A stretch of DNA of 64,000 nt, taken from assembly GCA_002319965.1 (NCBI GenBank), contig DCJQ01000010.1, positions 14,924 through 78,923 on the forward strand, written 5' to 3'. The stretch is from Megasphaera sp. UBA1696 (GTDB taxonomy: Bacteria; Bacillota; Negativicutes; Veillonellales; Megasphaeraceae). Shown piece after piece: positions 7,061 to 16,900 of this stretch (within the stretch, counting starts at the first letter, position 1; each line of letters starts with the position of its first letter). The translations under genes were made by a program, and so were the position numbers. The notes beneath the pieces were generated by a model, which saw only the letters and a program-made list of their open reading frames with translations, did not search any database and had not been told where the DNA came from.

Positions 7061-9075
7061 TGAAATCCTCCATGATGAAGAAAGTCTCTGCTTTACGGCG
7101 TTTGGTGGGCCGGGTCTGTCTGACTGCGGCCTTTTCCTGTCTTTTGGCGGTTTCGGTACAGGCTCAGGAATTTATGAACGTCAGTGACGTCCAAATCGGT
7201 ATGACCGGCTATGCCAAGACCGTCGTTCAAGGGACGGAAATCCAGACCTTCCCCGTTGAAATCTTAGGGGTCATGAAAAACAGCGGCCCGTCGGGGGATT
7301 TGATTCTGGCCAAGTTTTCCGGTCCCCTCATCGAACAGACCGGAGGCATTGCCCAAGGGATGAGCGGCAGTCCGGTTTACATCGACGGTAAGCTCCTCGG
7401 CGCCGTTGCCTACGGCTGGTCCTTTACCAACTCCCGCATCGGCATGATTACGCCCATCAACGACATGTTGAAACTGTGGAATGTGCCGACCAAGGAAGAA
7501 ATCCGTCCCTTCAACGCCCGTGAATCGTCGCTCATTCCCATTGCTACGCCGCTGATGATGTCCGGCTTTGATACGACGTCGGCCGAGTGGATGAAGAGCA
7601 AGCTGCCCGATTATAATTTCATGCCCGTCGATACGGCATCGGCCGGCACCGATGATGTCGCCATGCCTTTAGAACCCGGCAGCAGTGTCGCTGCCGCCTT
7701 CGTTAACGGTGATATGAAGATGGGCGCTATCGGTACGGTCACCTACGTCGACAACGATCACATCGTCGCCTTTGGTCATCCTTTTTTGAAAAAGGGCAGC
7801 ATCAATTATTTCATGCATAATGCCTATATTTTTACGGTTGTCAACAATATGTCCAGCTCTTTCAAATTAGGATCTATCGGTGCTGAAGTCGGTAAGATTA
7901 CCCAGGATCGGGGCGCCGGCATCAGCGGTCAGTACAACTACCTGGCACCGGGTATCCCCGTTACGATCAACGTACGCGATACCGATACCGATACGACCAT
8001 GACGAAACGCGTTAAGATCATTGAAGACAATGAACTGACTCCGGTTTTAGCCGCGACGACGGTCTATAATACGGTCAATAAGACCATCGATCGCACCGGC
8101 GGCGGCACGGCGACCTTGTCCTATACCATTCGCTCGTCTAATGGCCGCGATAAGGATATTACCCGCCACAATATGTATTATTCCGAAGAAAATATCAATG
8201 AAAAGAGCATTGATGAGTTGTACAATGTTCTCGATATCTTAAAGCATAACGAATTTATTGATTATCCCGTTCTCGATATCACCATGAACGTCGATATTAC
8301 CCAGGCCCGCAAGTCGGCCACCATCGTCGATGCCACAGCCGCTCCGGTCGTCGTCAGCCCCGGAGACAACGTATACTTCAAAGTCAAGCTCCATCCCTAC
8401 CGTGGTGTCGATGAAGTGAAGACCATGAGCTTTACCGTGCCCAAGGATCAGCCCTTGGGGGATATGGTATTAGAAGTCCGCGGCGGCGGTGTCATCCCTT
8501 TGCCGTATTTGATCGAAAAGCAGCGCTACAACTTGACCGATGAAATCATCAAGCGCCTTCGTCGCTACAAAGATTTTGACGCCTTGAAGAAAGAAATCGA
8601 CAAGGAAGATTCCAATAATGATTTGGTCATTGAAATCCTCAATCAGGGCGTCAGCATGATCAATGAAAGCGGGACCAAGGTGAGCAAGGAGAAAATCCGC
8701 GGTAAAGAACCGGGAACCAGTGCCAAAGATGTCATTAAGCCGAGCAAGCATAATGTGGGCGACGACAATCAAAGTGATGCCAAGTCGTCCATCGCTACGC
8801 CGTACATCGTCAAAGGCGACGGCCAGATAACGATTAAAGTCGTAACTCCGGAAAAACGCGATGCCTTCCTCGCCAAGAACCACAATATCAATGAAGCCAA
8901 GGCGATTATCGGTGATGAATCGGATGGAGCGTCCCAAGATGACGAACTGGTAAAATCCGACAAGACCGATGACAGCAAGGATGCGGATAAAAAGAACGAC
9001 AAGAATCAAGATAAGGACGGCGGTAAAGATACGGCTTCCGTGATCCGAACGGTCGACCTCGATATGTTCCATTGA
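7057..9075 (+). CDS. SpoIVB/S55-type peptidase domain protein, exported
   Basis: A 672-residue exported protein. An N-terminal signal peptide (cleavage near VQA-QE) is followed by a region similar to the SpoIVB peptidase (MEROPS S55) domain: GMTGYAKTVVQGTEIQTFPV, then GIAQGMSGSPVYIDGKLLG with the serine expected to be the nucleophile, and DHIVAFGHPF with a candidate histidine. In SpoIVB this protease cleaves a membrane partner during sporulation; here, in an envelope context, the role is unknown. The middle is beta-rich, and the last 150 residues are highly charged (runs of D, K and N) and probably disordered. The start overlaps the upstream stop (ATGA); further in-frame ATGs at 7060, 7072 and 7075 are possible starts. 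Confidence 0.78.
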   Translation: MMKSSMMKKVSALRRLVGRVCLTAAFSCLLAVSVQAQEFMNVSDVQIGMTGYAKTVVQGTEIQTFPVEILGVMKNSGPSGDLILAKFSGPLIEQTGGIAQGMSGSPVYIDGKLLGAVAYGWSFTNSRIGMITPINDMLKLWNVPTKEEIRPFNARESSLIPIATPLMMSGFDTTSAEWMKSKLPDYNFMPVDTASAGTDDVAMPLEPGSSVAAAFVNGDMKMGAIGTVTYVDNDHIVAFGHPFLKKGSINYFMHNAYIFTVVNNMSSSFKLGSIGAEVGKITQDRGAGISGQYNYLAPGIPVTINVRDTDTDTTMTKRVKIIEDNELTPVLAATTVYNTVNKTIDRTGGGTATLSYTIRSSNGRDKDITRHNMYYSEENINEKSIDELYNVLDILKHNEFIDYPVLDITMNVDITQARKSATIVDATAAPVVVSPGDNVYFKVKLHPYRGVDEVKTMSFTVPKDQPLGDMVLEVRGGGVIPLPYLIEKQRYNLTDEIIKRLRRYKDFDALKKEIDKEDSNNDLVIEILNQGVSMINESGTKVSKEKIRGKEPGTSAKDVIKPSKHNVGDDNQSDAKSSIATPYIVKGDGQITIKVVTPEKRDAFLAKNHNINEAKAIIGDESDGASQDDELVKSDKTDDSKDADKKNDKNQDKDGGKDTASVIRTVDLDMFH

Positions 9076-9127
9076 TCGTAAAACCGGCTCTTTTACCGGG
9101 CAAATCGACCTGCTTTAATAAGACCTG

Positions 9128-9156
9128 AAAAGGGCTGTCTTCGGACAGCCCTTTTT
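9128..9156 (+). terminator. rho-independent terminator after the S55 gene
   Basis: Twelve-base-pair stem AAAAGGGCTGTC / GACAGCCCTTTT with a TTCG tetraloop and trailing Ts: a very strong terminator. Confidence 0.93.
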
Positions 9157-9315
9157 ACTTGCCATTTTTCGCATAAAATGCTATTATTTTACCTATGGAA
9201 ACTCAAATTAGAAATTTAGTTTTCAGCCTTTATCAGTCTTCTCAAGAATCTCCCCCCTTCTATAAGCGGGAGAGGTTCAATTTCTCACAATTTAGGCACA
9301 ATTAAATATTGGTGT
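9157..9315 (+). other. non-coding stretch upstream of mlaE
   Basis: Part of a 306-base gap between genes. No credible reading frame or RNA gene was recognised. A short dyad TCTCCC (9250-9255) / GGGAGA (9268-9273) is the only visible structure; the rest is AT-rich and leads into the mlaE promoter. Confidence 0.4.
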
Positions 9316-9344
9316 TTTACATCCATTTTTAATAATGGTATAGT
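9316..9344 (+). promoter_or_regulatory. sigma-70-type promoter of the outer-membrane cluster
   Basis: TTTACA (9316-9321), a 17-bp spacer, then TATAGT (9339-9344): each box is one base from consensus. It is about 40 bases upstream of mlaE, after a strong terminator, so it is the likely main promoter for the envelope gene cluster. Confidence 0.75.
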
Positions 9345-9381
9345 AAAAGTAGTCTACTACTTAGGGAAAGGGCGGTCTTTC

Positions 9382-10146
9382 ATGCAGAAACTTTTAGAAG
9401 ACATTGGGAAGTTTACCATCCATGTCTTTGAACAAGTCGGTGTTATCGCCATCCTTTTTGCCCGGACGCTGCGCCAGCTTCCGAAGAACCAACGGCAGCT
9501 GATGTTCAATCAGATGGCTCATCTCGGCGTCAATTCCCTGCCCATCGTCAGTATGACCCTGCTCTTTGCCGGCATGGTCATGACCTTGCAGATTGTCGAC
9601 ATTCTCCTGCGCTACGGAGCACAGTCGACCTTAGGCGGCGTCATGTCCGTGGCTATGGGGCGTGAGTTGGGTCCTATCTTAACGGGCGTCGTCATGGCCG
9701 GCCGCGTCGGTGCTGCTATGACGGCAGAAATAGGGACCATGAAGGTCACCGAGCAAATCGATGCCCTGCGCTGCATGGCCGTCAATCCTATTGCTTATTT
9801 GGTCGTTCCTCGATTTATTGCCTGCGTCATCATGGTGCCGATGCTGGCTTTTTACGGCTACGTCATCGGGACGGCCGGCGGCTACGGCGTGGCGACCCTC
9901 GGGGCCGGTCTGACGCATTTTACGTATGTAAATTCGATTGAATTATTTACGAACATAAGCGATGTCGTCCTGGGCATGGTCAAAGCCATGTTTTTTGGCG
10001 GTATCATTGCCCTCGTTGCCTGCAATGAAGGCATGAATGCTCAAAGCGGTGCTGAAGGCGTCGGTCAGGCGACGACGAAATCCGTCGTGACATCGATCAT
10101 CTTTATTTTTATCTGCAACTATATCTTATCCGTTTTATTATATTGA
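9382..10146 (+). CDS. mlaE: MlaE-family lipid ABC transporter permease
   Basis: Inner-membrane permease of the MlaEFD lipid transporter, which moves phospholipids between the inner and outer membranes. It is 254 residues with several hydrophobic segments and the MlaE-family hallmark region VAMGRELGPILTGVVMAGRVGAAMTAEIGTM at about residues 91-120, followed by TEQIDALRCMAVNPIAYLV. The start ATG has AGGGAAAGGGCGG upstream. It is followed by the ATPase and MCE genes in the order mlaE-mlaF-mlaD, with near-overlapping junctions, forming one complex. No mlaA, mlaB or mlaC homologue is in the window, consistent with the reduced Mla systems of diderm Firmicutes. Confidence 0.93.
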   Translation: MQKLLEDIGKFTIHVFEQVGVIAILFARTLRQLPKNQRQLMFNQMAHLGVNSLPIVSMTLLFAGMVMTLQIVDILLRYGAQSTLGGVMSVAMGRELGPILTGVVMAGRVGAAMTAEIGTMKVTEQIDALRCMAVNPIAYLVVPRFIACVIMVPMLAFYGYVIGTAGGYGVATLGAGLTHFTYVNSIELFTNISDVVLGMVKAMFFGGIIALVACNEGMNAQSGAEGVGQATTKSVVTSIIFIFICNYILSVLLY

Positions 10147-10154
10147 GGAGAATC

Positions 10155-10907
10155 ATGATTCGTCTTCGCGATGTGACCGTCGCTTATGGCGATAAGGTCA
10201 TACTGGACAACATTAATTTAGACATTCATCAGGGAGAGACCTTGGCCGTCCTCGGTGCCAGCGGTTCCGGCAAGAGCACGATCCTGCGCCTCATCATCGG
10301 TCTGCAAAAGCCGACAAGGGGCCATGTTTTCTTCCATGATACGGATATTACAGCTTATGATGAAGACCAGCTGATGGAGGTTCGCCGTCACATGGGGATG
10401 GTTTTTCAGTATTCAGCCCTCTTCGATTCCATGACGGTTGGCGAAAACGTAGCCTTCGGCCTTCGTCAACATACTCACGACGATGCGGCGACGCGGCAGC
10501 GAATCGTCAAGGAAAAACTGCATCTCGTAGGTCTCGATGGGATCGAAGATATGATGCCCAATGATTTATCCGGCGGTATGAAAAAACGGGTCAGTTTGGC
10601 CAGGGCCATTGCCCTTGATCCGCAGGTCATCCTCTATGATGAACCGACGGCCGGCCTAGATCCGCTGCGCTGCATGGATATCAATCGTCTGGTCGTCAGC
10701 ATGCAAAAACAGATTCACGCCACCTCGGTCATCGTTACCCACGATATGGATTCGGCTTTTTTTGTCGCCGACCGGTTGGCTTATTTACAGGATGGGCGTT
10801 TTCGGCTCATTGCCGATAAAAAAAGTTTTGCCCAAACTGATGACGAAGACGTTCAACGCTTTATCCACGGCGGTCGTCTTCCGGAAGAAAGAGGGGATAG
10901 TCTATGA
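10155..10907 (+). CDS. mlaF: MlaF-type ABC transporter ATP-binding protein
   Basis: Cytoplasmic ATPase that powers the MlaE permease. It is 250 residues with Walker A GASGSGKST near residue 36, Q-loop VFQYSALFDSMTV, signature DLSGGMKKRVSLARAI, Walker B VILYDEPTAGLDP and the switch histidine in VIVTHDMDSAF. The chosen start is ATG at 10155 with GAGGAG at 10145-10150; an in-frame TTG at 10143 lies inside the upstream stop region and would have no ribosome-binding site. The 3' end overlaps mlaD by ATGA. Confidence 0.95.
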   Translation: MIRLRDVTVAYGDKVILDNINLDIHQGETLAVLGASGSGKSTILRLIIGLQKPTRGHVFFHDTDITAYDEDQLMEVRRHMGMVFQYSALFDSMTVGENVAFGLRQHTHDDAATRQRIVKEKLHLVGLDGIEDMMPNDLSGGMKKRVSLARAIALDPQVILYDEPTAGLDPLRCMDINRLVVSMQKQIHATSVIVTHDMDSAFFVADRLAYLQDGRFRLIADKKSFAQTDDEDVQRFIHGGRLPEERGDSL

Positions 10908-12139
10908 AGTGGAGCTCAGAAGCCAAAGTAGGTTTCGTTACCATCGTCGCTGTCCTCTTATTCAGCGGCGTCGTCATGGGCCTGGCCCATATCGAGCTCT
11001 TTGGCAAGCCGGGCTTTGTCATCCATACCGAATTTAACGATGCCAACGGGCTGCAAAAAGGAAACTCCGTCCGCTACGTAGGCGTCCATGTCGGTAAGGT
11101 CGAAAAAGTAACGCCGTCGCGTAACGGCGTCGACGTGACCATGAAAATCGACAAGGGAACAGAAATTCCGAGGGACTCGAAAATCGTCATTACGACGGAC
11201 GGCCTTTTAGGGGAGAAAATCGTCTCTATTTCCCCCGGTGCTGACCGCAGCCATCTCTTAGCTGACGGCGATTATATCGACGGCAAGCAGGGCAAGACCA
11301 TGGACGATATGATGGACAGCGCCAGCAAACTCATGGGGAGTGCCGATGAGATGGTCAAAAGCCTCAATGCCGTTATCGGTGACGAAAAGACCCAGGCTGC
11401 CATGCGCGGTTCCATTCAAAATATCGATGCTATTACGGGCCGAACCAGTCAGATGCTCGATGCCAATGCGGCCAATGTCGAAGCGATTACGGCTAATATG
11501 GCGGCGGTGACGGCGCAAATGAATGCGTCTATGCAGCAACTCGACGGTGACGGTGCGACCTCGGCCAATGCCCGGGAAACGGCGGCCAATATAAAATCGA
11601 TTACCGATCGCTTTGAAAATATCGCCCAGTCTATGGAAAAGATGACGACCGACCCCAAGACCCAGGCCAATATCCAGACGACTCTCGATAATACGGCCCA
11701 GATAACGACGAAGGTCAATAAAATCCTTGGCGGTTCATCGGACATCAAAGTAGAAGGCGAGGGCGGACTCTTATATAACACGACGAAGAATGAAACGAGC
11801 GGCACTGTAAATTTTAGGGTGTACCGCGGCGATAGCTTTGGCTTGATCGGAGCTGAAAATATCGGTAACGGTACGAACCTCAACTTACAGTACGGTCGTC
11901 GTAACGGCATCTTTGATTTGAGAGCCGGATTGATTAACGGCGACCTCGGTGCCGGTGCCGATTTATTCCATGACGGGCCTTTTCGCCTGTCCCTTGAAGG
12001 GTACGATCCCAACGACTGGCGCTTTCGCTTAAAAGCCCAGTATCGGCTGACGTCGGATCTCTACCTTTTCAGCCAGTTCACGCGGCCCATGAGTCGTCGT
12101 GATGGCGGCAATTATTATGGTATTAACTATGCTTTTTAG
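10904..12139 (+). CDS. mlaD: MCE-domain protein MlaD with C-terminal beta-rich (putative outer-membrane) region
   Basis: Substrate-binding MCE subunit of the Mla lipid transporter. It has an N-terminal membrane anchor (residues 7-25), an MCE domain at about residues 35-115 (HTEFNDANGLQKGNSVRYVG and GVHVGKVEKV), and then about 170 residues of predicted helix with repeated A, N, T and M that could form a needle or tube. The last 120 residues differ sharply: alternating polar and hydrophobic strands with many G, R, Y and F and a terminal phenylalanine in YGINYAF, as in outer-membrane barrels. This architecture, 411 residues in total, fits the trans-envelope MlaD described for Veillonella parvula. 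The membrane location of the C terminus is inferred. Confidence 0.88.
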   Translation: MKWSSEAKVGFVTIVAVLLFSGVVMGLAHIELFGKPGFVIHTEFNDANGLQKGNSVRYVGVHVGKVEKVTPSRNGVDVTMKIDKGTEIPRDSKIVITTDGLLGEKIVSISPGADRSHLLADGDYIDGKQGKTMDDMMDSASKLMGSADEMVKSLNAVIGDEKTQAAMRGSIQNIDAITGRTSQMLDANAANVEAITANMAAVTAQMNASMQQLDGDGATSANARETAANIKSITDRFENIAQSMEKMTTDPKTQANIQTTLDNTAQITTKVNKILGGSSDIKVEGEGGLLYNTTKNETSGTVNFRVYRGDSFGLIGAENIGNGTNLNLQYGRRNGIFDLRAGLINGDLGAGADLFHDGPFRLSLEGYDPNDWRFRLKAQYRLTSDLYLFSQFTRPMSRRDGGNYYGINYAF

Positions 12140-12171
12140 CAAATTCTATATAAAGAAAACAGGGGGTACCC

Positions 12172-13836
12172 ATGATGAACAACAAACTGTATAAGAAATT
12201 GGTCATCGCCATGATGATTACAACCATAAGCACAGTCGCCGTTGCGTCCGCAGACGATACGACGGCATCGGTCCGTCCTGTCGATCTGTCCCAGGCCGAT
12301 GAAGTCCAGGCCCGGGCTAAAGCGGAAGATAAGGAAATCAAAGCCCAGCAGGCACAGCAGAAAAAGGCTGCTAAGGCCGAAGCGAAAGCGCGTGCCAAAG
12401 CCAATGCCCAGACAGCGGATATTACGCCGGAAATGCGTGAAACACTGGCCCAAAAGATTGCCGATGATTCGGCGAAACTGGCTGAGAAAGAAGCGGCTAA
12501 ACGGGCTAAGAAAAATGAAACCGATCCGGTCATCGTCGTCGGCCGCGTGCCGACGAACGGCGTCGTCGATTTGACCCTGCCCAGAACGGTTCAGATGGCC
12601 CTCGATTACAACCGCGATATCAAGAACTCCAAGTACTCCCTGCGCAAGGCAGAATATGCCATCGATGAAGCCAGAGCCGGCAGAGCCCCCGTCGTCGACT
12701 ACACCTTCAGCGCTCAGCGTACGCGGGCCACGAACGCCAGCCTCGCTTCGTCCCGGAGCACGAATGCTATTTCCAATGCCTTTGGAAACTCCCTGGCCGT
12801 GACCATTCCCCTCTATACCGGCGGTAAGGTCGAAGGCAGTATTGACGTCGCCAAATTGGGTAAAGTCGATGCCCAGGAAGAAATCCTCCGTGTCGAACAG
12901 GCGACGAAATATTCGGCCGTTGAAGGCTATTATGCCCTCTTAGCCTATCAGGAATTACAAGGTGTCTATCAGGAGGCCGTCACCAATCTCCAGGGCCATT
13001 TAGATAACGTCCAGGCCCAGTACAACGTCGGTACGAAAGCTCGCGTCGACGTCTTGTCCTCTGCCGTTTCCCTGGCCAATGCCAAGACGACAGCCGTTAC
13101 GGCCGAAAATAATGTGGCGATTTCCGAATCGAATTTAAATAATATTCTCGGCCTGCCCTTACAGACCCAACTCAATCTGGCCGATCATCAGCTGCCTTTT
13201 AATACCTATAATATTTCCCTTCAGGAAGCGACAGACTACGCCATGAGATACCGTCCGGAAGTCCTCCAGGCAGCCCTGGCCGTGCAGCAGGCTGAACGAA
13301 ACATCTCTATTGCCGATGCCGGCAATAAACCGACGGTTTCGGTTACCGGCGGCAATAGCTGGTCGGATAATAACTTCCCCGGTGTCGATTCCGACCGCCG
13401 CAGCTGGAACATCGGTGCCGGTGTAACCTATACCTTCTATGACGGCGGCGCGACAAAGGCTAAGGTCAACCAGGCTAAACAAGATCTTCTGGTCGCTCGG
13501 GAAACTGAACAGGCCACGCGCGAATCGGTACAGCTCGCCGTTAAGCAGGCCTACCTCAATATCCGCAGCGCAGCTCAGAAGGTCGAAGAAACGCAGACTA
13601 TTGTCGATCAGGCCCGTGAAAACTATCGTATCCAGAACATCCGCTATCAGGCAGGTGTCGGCATCAACCTGGACGTTCTCGATGCTCAGCTCAGCTTGAA
13701 TGAAGCTCAGGTCAACCACATCCAGGCCCTGTACGACTACAACGTCGGCATTGCCAAACTCGAACAAGTCATGGGCGTCGACGTCGAATCCGGCGTCATC
13801 CATCCGTCTTTGAACGGGACAGGCGGTCAATATTAA
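12172..13836 (+). CDS. tolC: TolC-family outer-membrane efflux protein
   Basis: Outer-membrane channel of tripartite export systems. It is 554 residues, with a signal peptide (cleavage near VASAD), then about 100 residues of charged A/K/E-rich sequence not found in the standard TolC core, then two OEP repeats. The first runs from about DLTLPRTVQMALDYNRDIKNSKY, the second from about ISLQEATDYAMRYRPEVLQAALAVQQAE; each contains long helices and a beta segment (ITYTFYDGGATKAKV in the second). The lysine/alanine-rich leader could be a coiled coil. The ATG at 12172 (or 12175) follows AGGGGGT. It lies 32 bp after mlaD, so cotranscription is likely; no inner-membrane pump or adaptor gene is adjacent. 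Confidence 0.92.
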   Translation: MMNNKLYKKLVIAMMITTISTVAVASADDTTASVRPVDLSQADEVQARAKAEDKEIKAQQAQQKKAAKAEAKARAKANAQTADITPEMRETLAQKIADDSAKLAEKEAAKRAKKNETDPVIVVGRVPTNGVVDLTLPRTVQMALDYNRDIKNSKYSLRKAEYAIDEARAGRAPVVDYTFSAQRTRATNASLASSRSTNAISNAFGNSLAVTIPLYTGGKVEGSIDVAKLGKVDAQEEILRVEQATKYSAVEGYYALLAYQELQGVYQEAVTNLQGHLDNVQAQYNVGTKARVDVLSSAVSLANAKTTAVTAENNVAISESNLNNILGLPLQTQLNLADHQLPFNTYNISLQEATDYAMRYRPEVLQAALAVQQAERNISIADAGNKPTVSVTGGNSWSDNNFPGVDSDRRSWNIGAGVTYTFYDGGATKAKVNQAKQDLLVARETEQATRESVQLAVKQAYLNIRSAAQKVEETQTIVDQARENYRIQNIRYQAGVGINLDVLDAQLSLNEAQVNHIQALYDYNVGIAKLEQVMGVDVESGVIHPSLNGTGGQY

Positions 13837-13901
13837 GGGAAGAGGACGATGACAGGTTTTTAACAATTTTCGGAGAAACGTTCCGATTTGTCATCTATTT
13901 C

Positions 13902-13930
13902 TTGATTTTCCGCAATACCATAGGTAGAAT
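13902..13930 (+). promoter_or_regulatory. promoter of the tamB part of the cluster
   Basis: TTGATT (13902-13907), a 17-bp spacer and TAGAAT (13925-13930). The expected transcription start, about 13937, falls inside the left arm of the terminator stem at 13931-13943. Confidence 0.65.
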
Positions 13931-13966
13931 AAAGAGAGAATTAGAACGTGTAATTCTCTCTTTTTT
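13931..13966 (+). terminator. rho-independent terminator between tolC and tamB, overlapping the tamB promoter start
   Basis: Perfect stem AAAGAGAGAATTA (13931-13943) / TAATTCTCTCTTT (13951-13963) followed by Ts. It should stop transcription arriving from mlaEFD-tolC. A transcript started at the overlapping promoter would lack the outer half of the left arm and so should escape. Confidence 0.85.
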
Positions 13967-13984
13967 CGTATGTGGAGCTTGCTT

Positions 13985-16900
13985 ATGAAGAAAAAATGGA
14001 TTGCTGCCTGCGGTTTTTCCGCTTTTTTTCTATCTGCCGGCATTGCCTTGTGGATGGAAAAACCGGCTTTAACCCAAATGGCGAGCAATATGATTACGAC
14101 AACTGCAAACAGTAAACTGAATGGAACCCTGGGGTTCTCTTCTCTCGATATATCCTTGACCGGCCAAGTAGTCTTGGCAAAACCGGTCATTAAGGATTCG
14201 CAGGGCCGCATCGTTTTCGAAGGCGAGGACGTCCGCATCTATGTCAATCCCGGTAAGATTGTAACGGCGTTAAAACAAGGGGAAATCCTCCAGGCACTGG
14301 ATACAGCCGACGTCAATAAGCCGGTCCTCCATTTGTGGCAGGATCGAGACGGGGAGTGGAACGTCACATCGATCCTGAAACCGACGGAAAGCAGCAGTGA
14401 TTCCGGATTTCGCGGCGTCATCCGAGTTCATGACGGTACGGTACGGGCGCTGCTTCCCGACAATACCCTCGTCGTCGGTAACGACGTTACGGCCAGTGTT
14501 TCCTTTGCCAAGTACCCGTCCATGGACATCGATGCCGATATGGCCGTCGACGGCCAGAAAATCACGGCCCATGGAAGGTATGCTTCCAGTCGGCAGTATG
14601 ACTTTGTCGTCAATGCCGATGCCGTCGACGCCCGGTATGCGGCCTTCCTCATTCCGGCCTCAAACGACGTCGTCCTTCAGAAAGGCACCGTCAAAAATGC
14701 CAAGGTCCGCGTCGCCGACAGTCATAAGGGCTTTTTCATGTCCGGTCAGGCCGATTTTGAAGACGGTAAATTGGATGTAAGCGGCATTGCCATCGACGCG
14801 TTAAAGGGCCATGCCGACCTTACGAGCGACGACGTTACCCTGTCAGGGGTCGAGGGCTTGGCCAACGGTCAGGCCTTCCGCATCGACGGTAAGGTCGTAA
14901 CCAATGGGGATGTGCCGGTTTTCAACCTCAACGTCGATGTACCCGGTGCGGATGTGACGGCTTTCGCAGGCTACATCCCGGAAGGAACCAGCGGGACTGC
15001 GGATTTTAAAGGTATCGTTTGGGGCTCGACAGAAGATGTCCGTGTGAAAGGCACTGCCGGCCTTCATAATTTTACCTATAACGGCTATACTGTCGATGAG
15101 GCTTCGGCTGACGTCAACTACAGCGGTCAGACGGTAGCCGTCGATTCTCTGACGGCCCGGGCGTTTGGCGCCTATATCAAGGGGACGGCCTATTATGATG
15201 TAAATACGGGAGGATATACAGCCGAAGCCGACGTGAGCGGTCTTGATTTGACCGCCGTCCCGGATATGCCGGTCGGGGTTATGGGCATCGTTTCGGGCTC
15301 GTTCCGAGCCGGCGGAAACAGTAAGGATGGCTCTATCCTGGCTGCAGGGACCGTACAGGCAGCGAATCTTTCCTACAATGGATTGGCGGCGGACCGGGCT
15401 CAGGCCGATGTGACCTATGACGGCCATGTCGTCAATGTCAATCAAGGGCATGCCGATGTCGGCAGCGGCAGTCTGGATATCAGCGGATTTTATGATGTAG
15501 ACCAACAGCGGCCGCAATTTTCTTTTACAGCCCATGATATCCCCCTCGATATGGCTTCGCCGCTATTGTCTGTTCCTATGAGCGGGACAGCGGATGCTGC
15601 CGGGCATATTGACGGACAAAATTGGGACTTGGCCTTCAGTGCCAAAGACGGCCAAATCAAAGGGATGCTCTTTGACAGCATTAACGGGTCGGCCCACGGC
15701 CAGGGAAAACAGATTGAAATTCCGGCTCTCTACTGGCGACGCGGCGAAGGCCTGCATACCCTGACCGGCCGAGCGGACCTCGGCAGCCGGACTGTCGACG
15801 CCTCGCTTACGACGTCTCATATTCGCGTGGAACAACTGCTGCCCCTTGTCGGCAAGGAAGATTTGCCGCTCACGGGCTGGGCCGATAATACGGTGACGAT
15901 AAAGGGAACCCTTGACAATCCGTCGGCCACCGGTTCATTCCGCTTGACCAGCGGTTCTTATGCAGGTTACTTGTATAAGAATATCAGTGCCGACTACCGC
16001 CTCGATCAGGGAACCGTCTATTTGTCGAACGGAGATATTTCGTCCTATACGGCTTCGGTAGCCTTGGAAGGTTCTATTGGCGATACGTTGGATCTCGATG
16101 TGACCGGGAAAAATATCGACGTTTCCCGATTGGCCCCCAAGAATCAGACGCCGCGCAGCGGTTCTTTTGATCTGACGGCGCATATTGGAGGAACTATGTC
16201 CGCTCCGACGGCATCCGGGTCTTTGAAGGCCGATAATTTGGTCATCAATCATATGGTCCTCAATGATGTCCATGGTGATTTTGCCTATTACGACAGCATA
16301 CTGCGTCTGACCAATCTGCATTTCTCACAGCTCGACGGCAATTACGATGCCAATTTGATGTATAATACGAAAACCTCTTTTATTCGTGGCCAGGCGACGG
16401 TCGTCAACGGCGACATTGCCGGTCTGATTAAAGTGGCTGATATGCCGGTACAGGATATTACCGGCAAACTGAACGGTCGGATCGATGTCAGCGGCACCAG
16501 TGACAATCCGACGGTTTCTATGAAGGGGAATATCAGCCAAGGTACTTTTGGCGGCGAAACCATTGATCCGTCAGATATCGATGTCCGTCTCGAACAGGGT
16601 GTCGTCAATATTAATCAGATGGCCCTTAAAATCGGGGACGGTACCTTAGCTGCCAAGGGTTCCTATGCCCTTCACGGCCCGGTGTCCTTATCGGTGGCAG
16701 CGAAACAGTTCCCGTCCAAGGCCTTGATGACTGTCTTAGGACAGAAAGACTTCATCGTCGATGCGCCCATCGACTTTGCAGCTGATCTCAGCGGGACGTC
16801 TGACGACATTCAGGCCGACGTATCGGCTCAGCTTGGAAGCGGTACGGCCAATGGCATTTCCATCAGCGGCGCCTTTGCCCTGTTTAATATTCGCCGAGGC

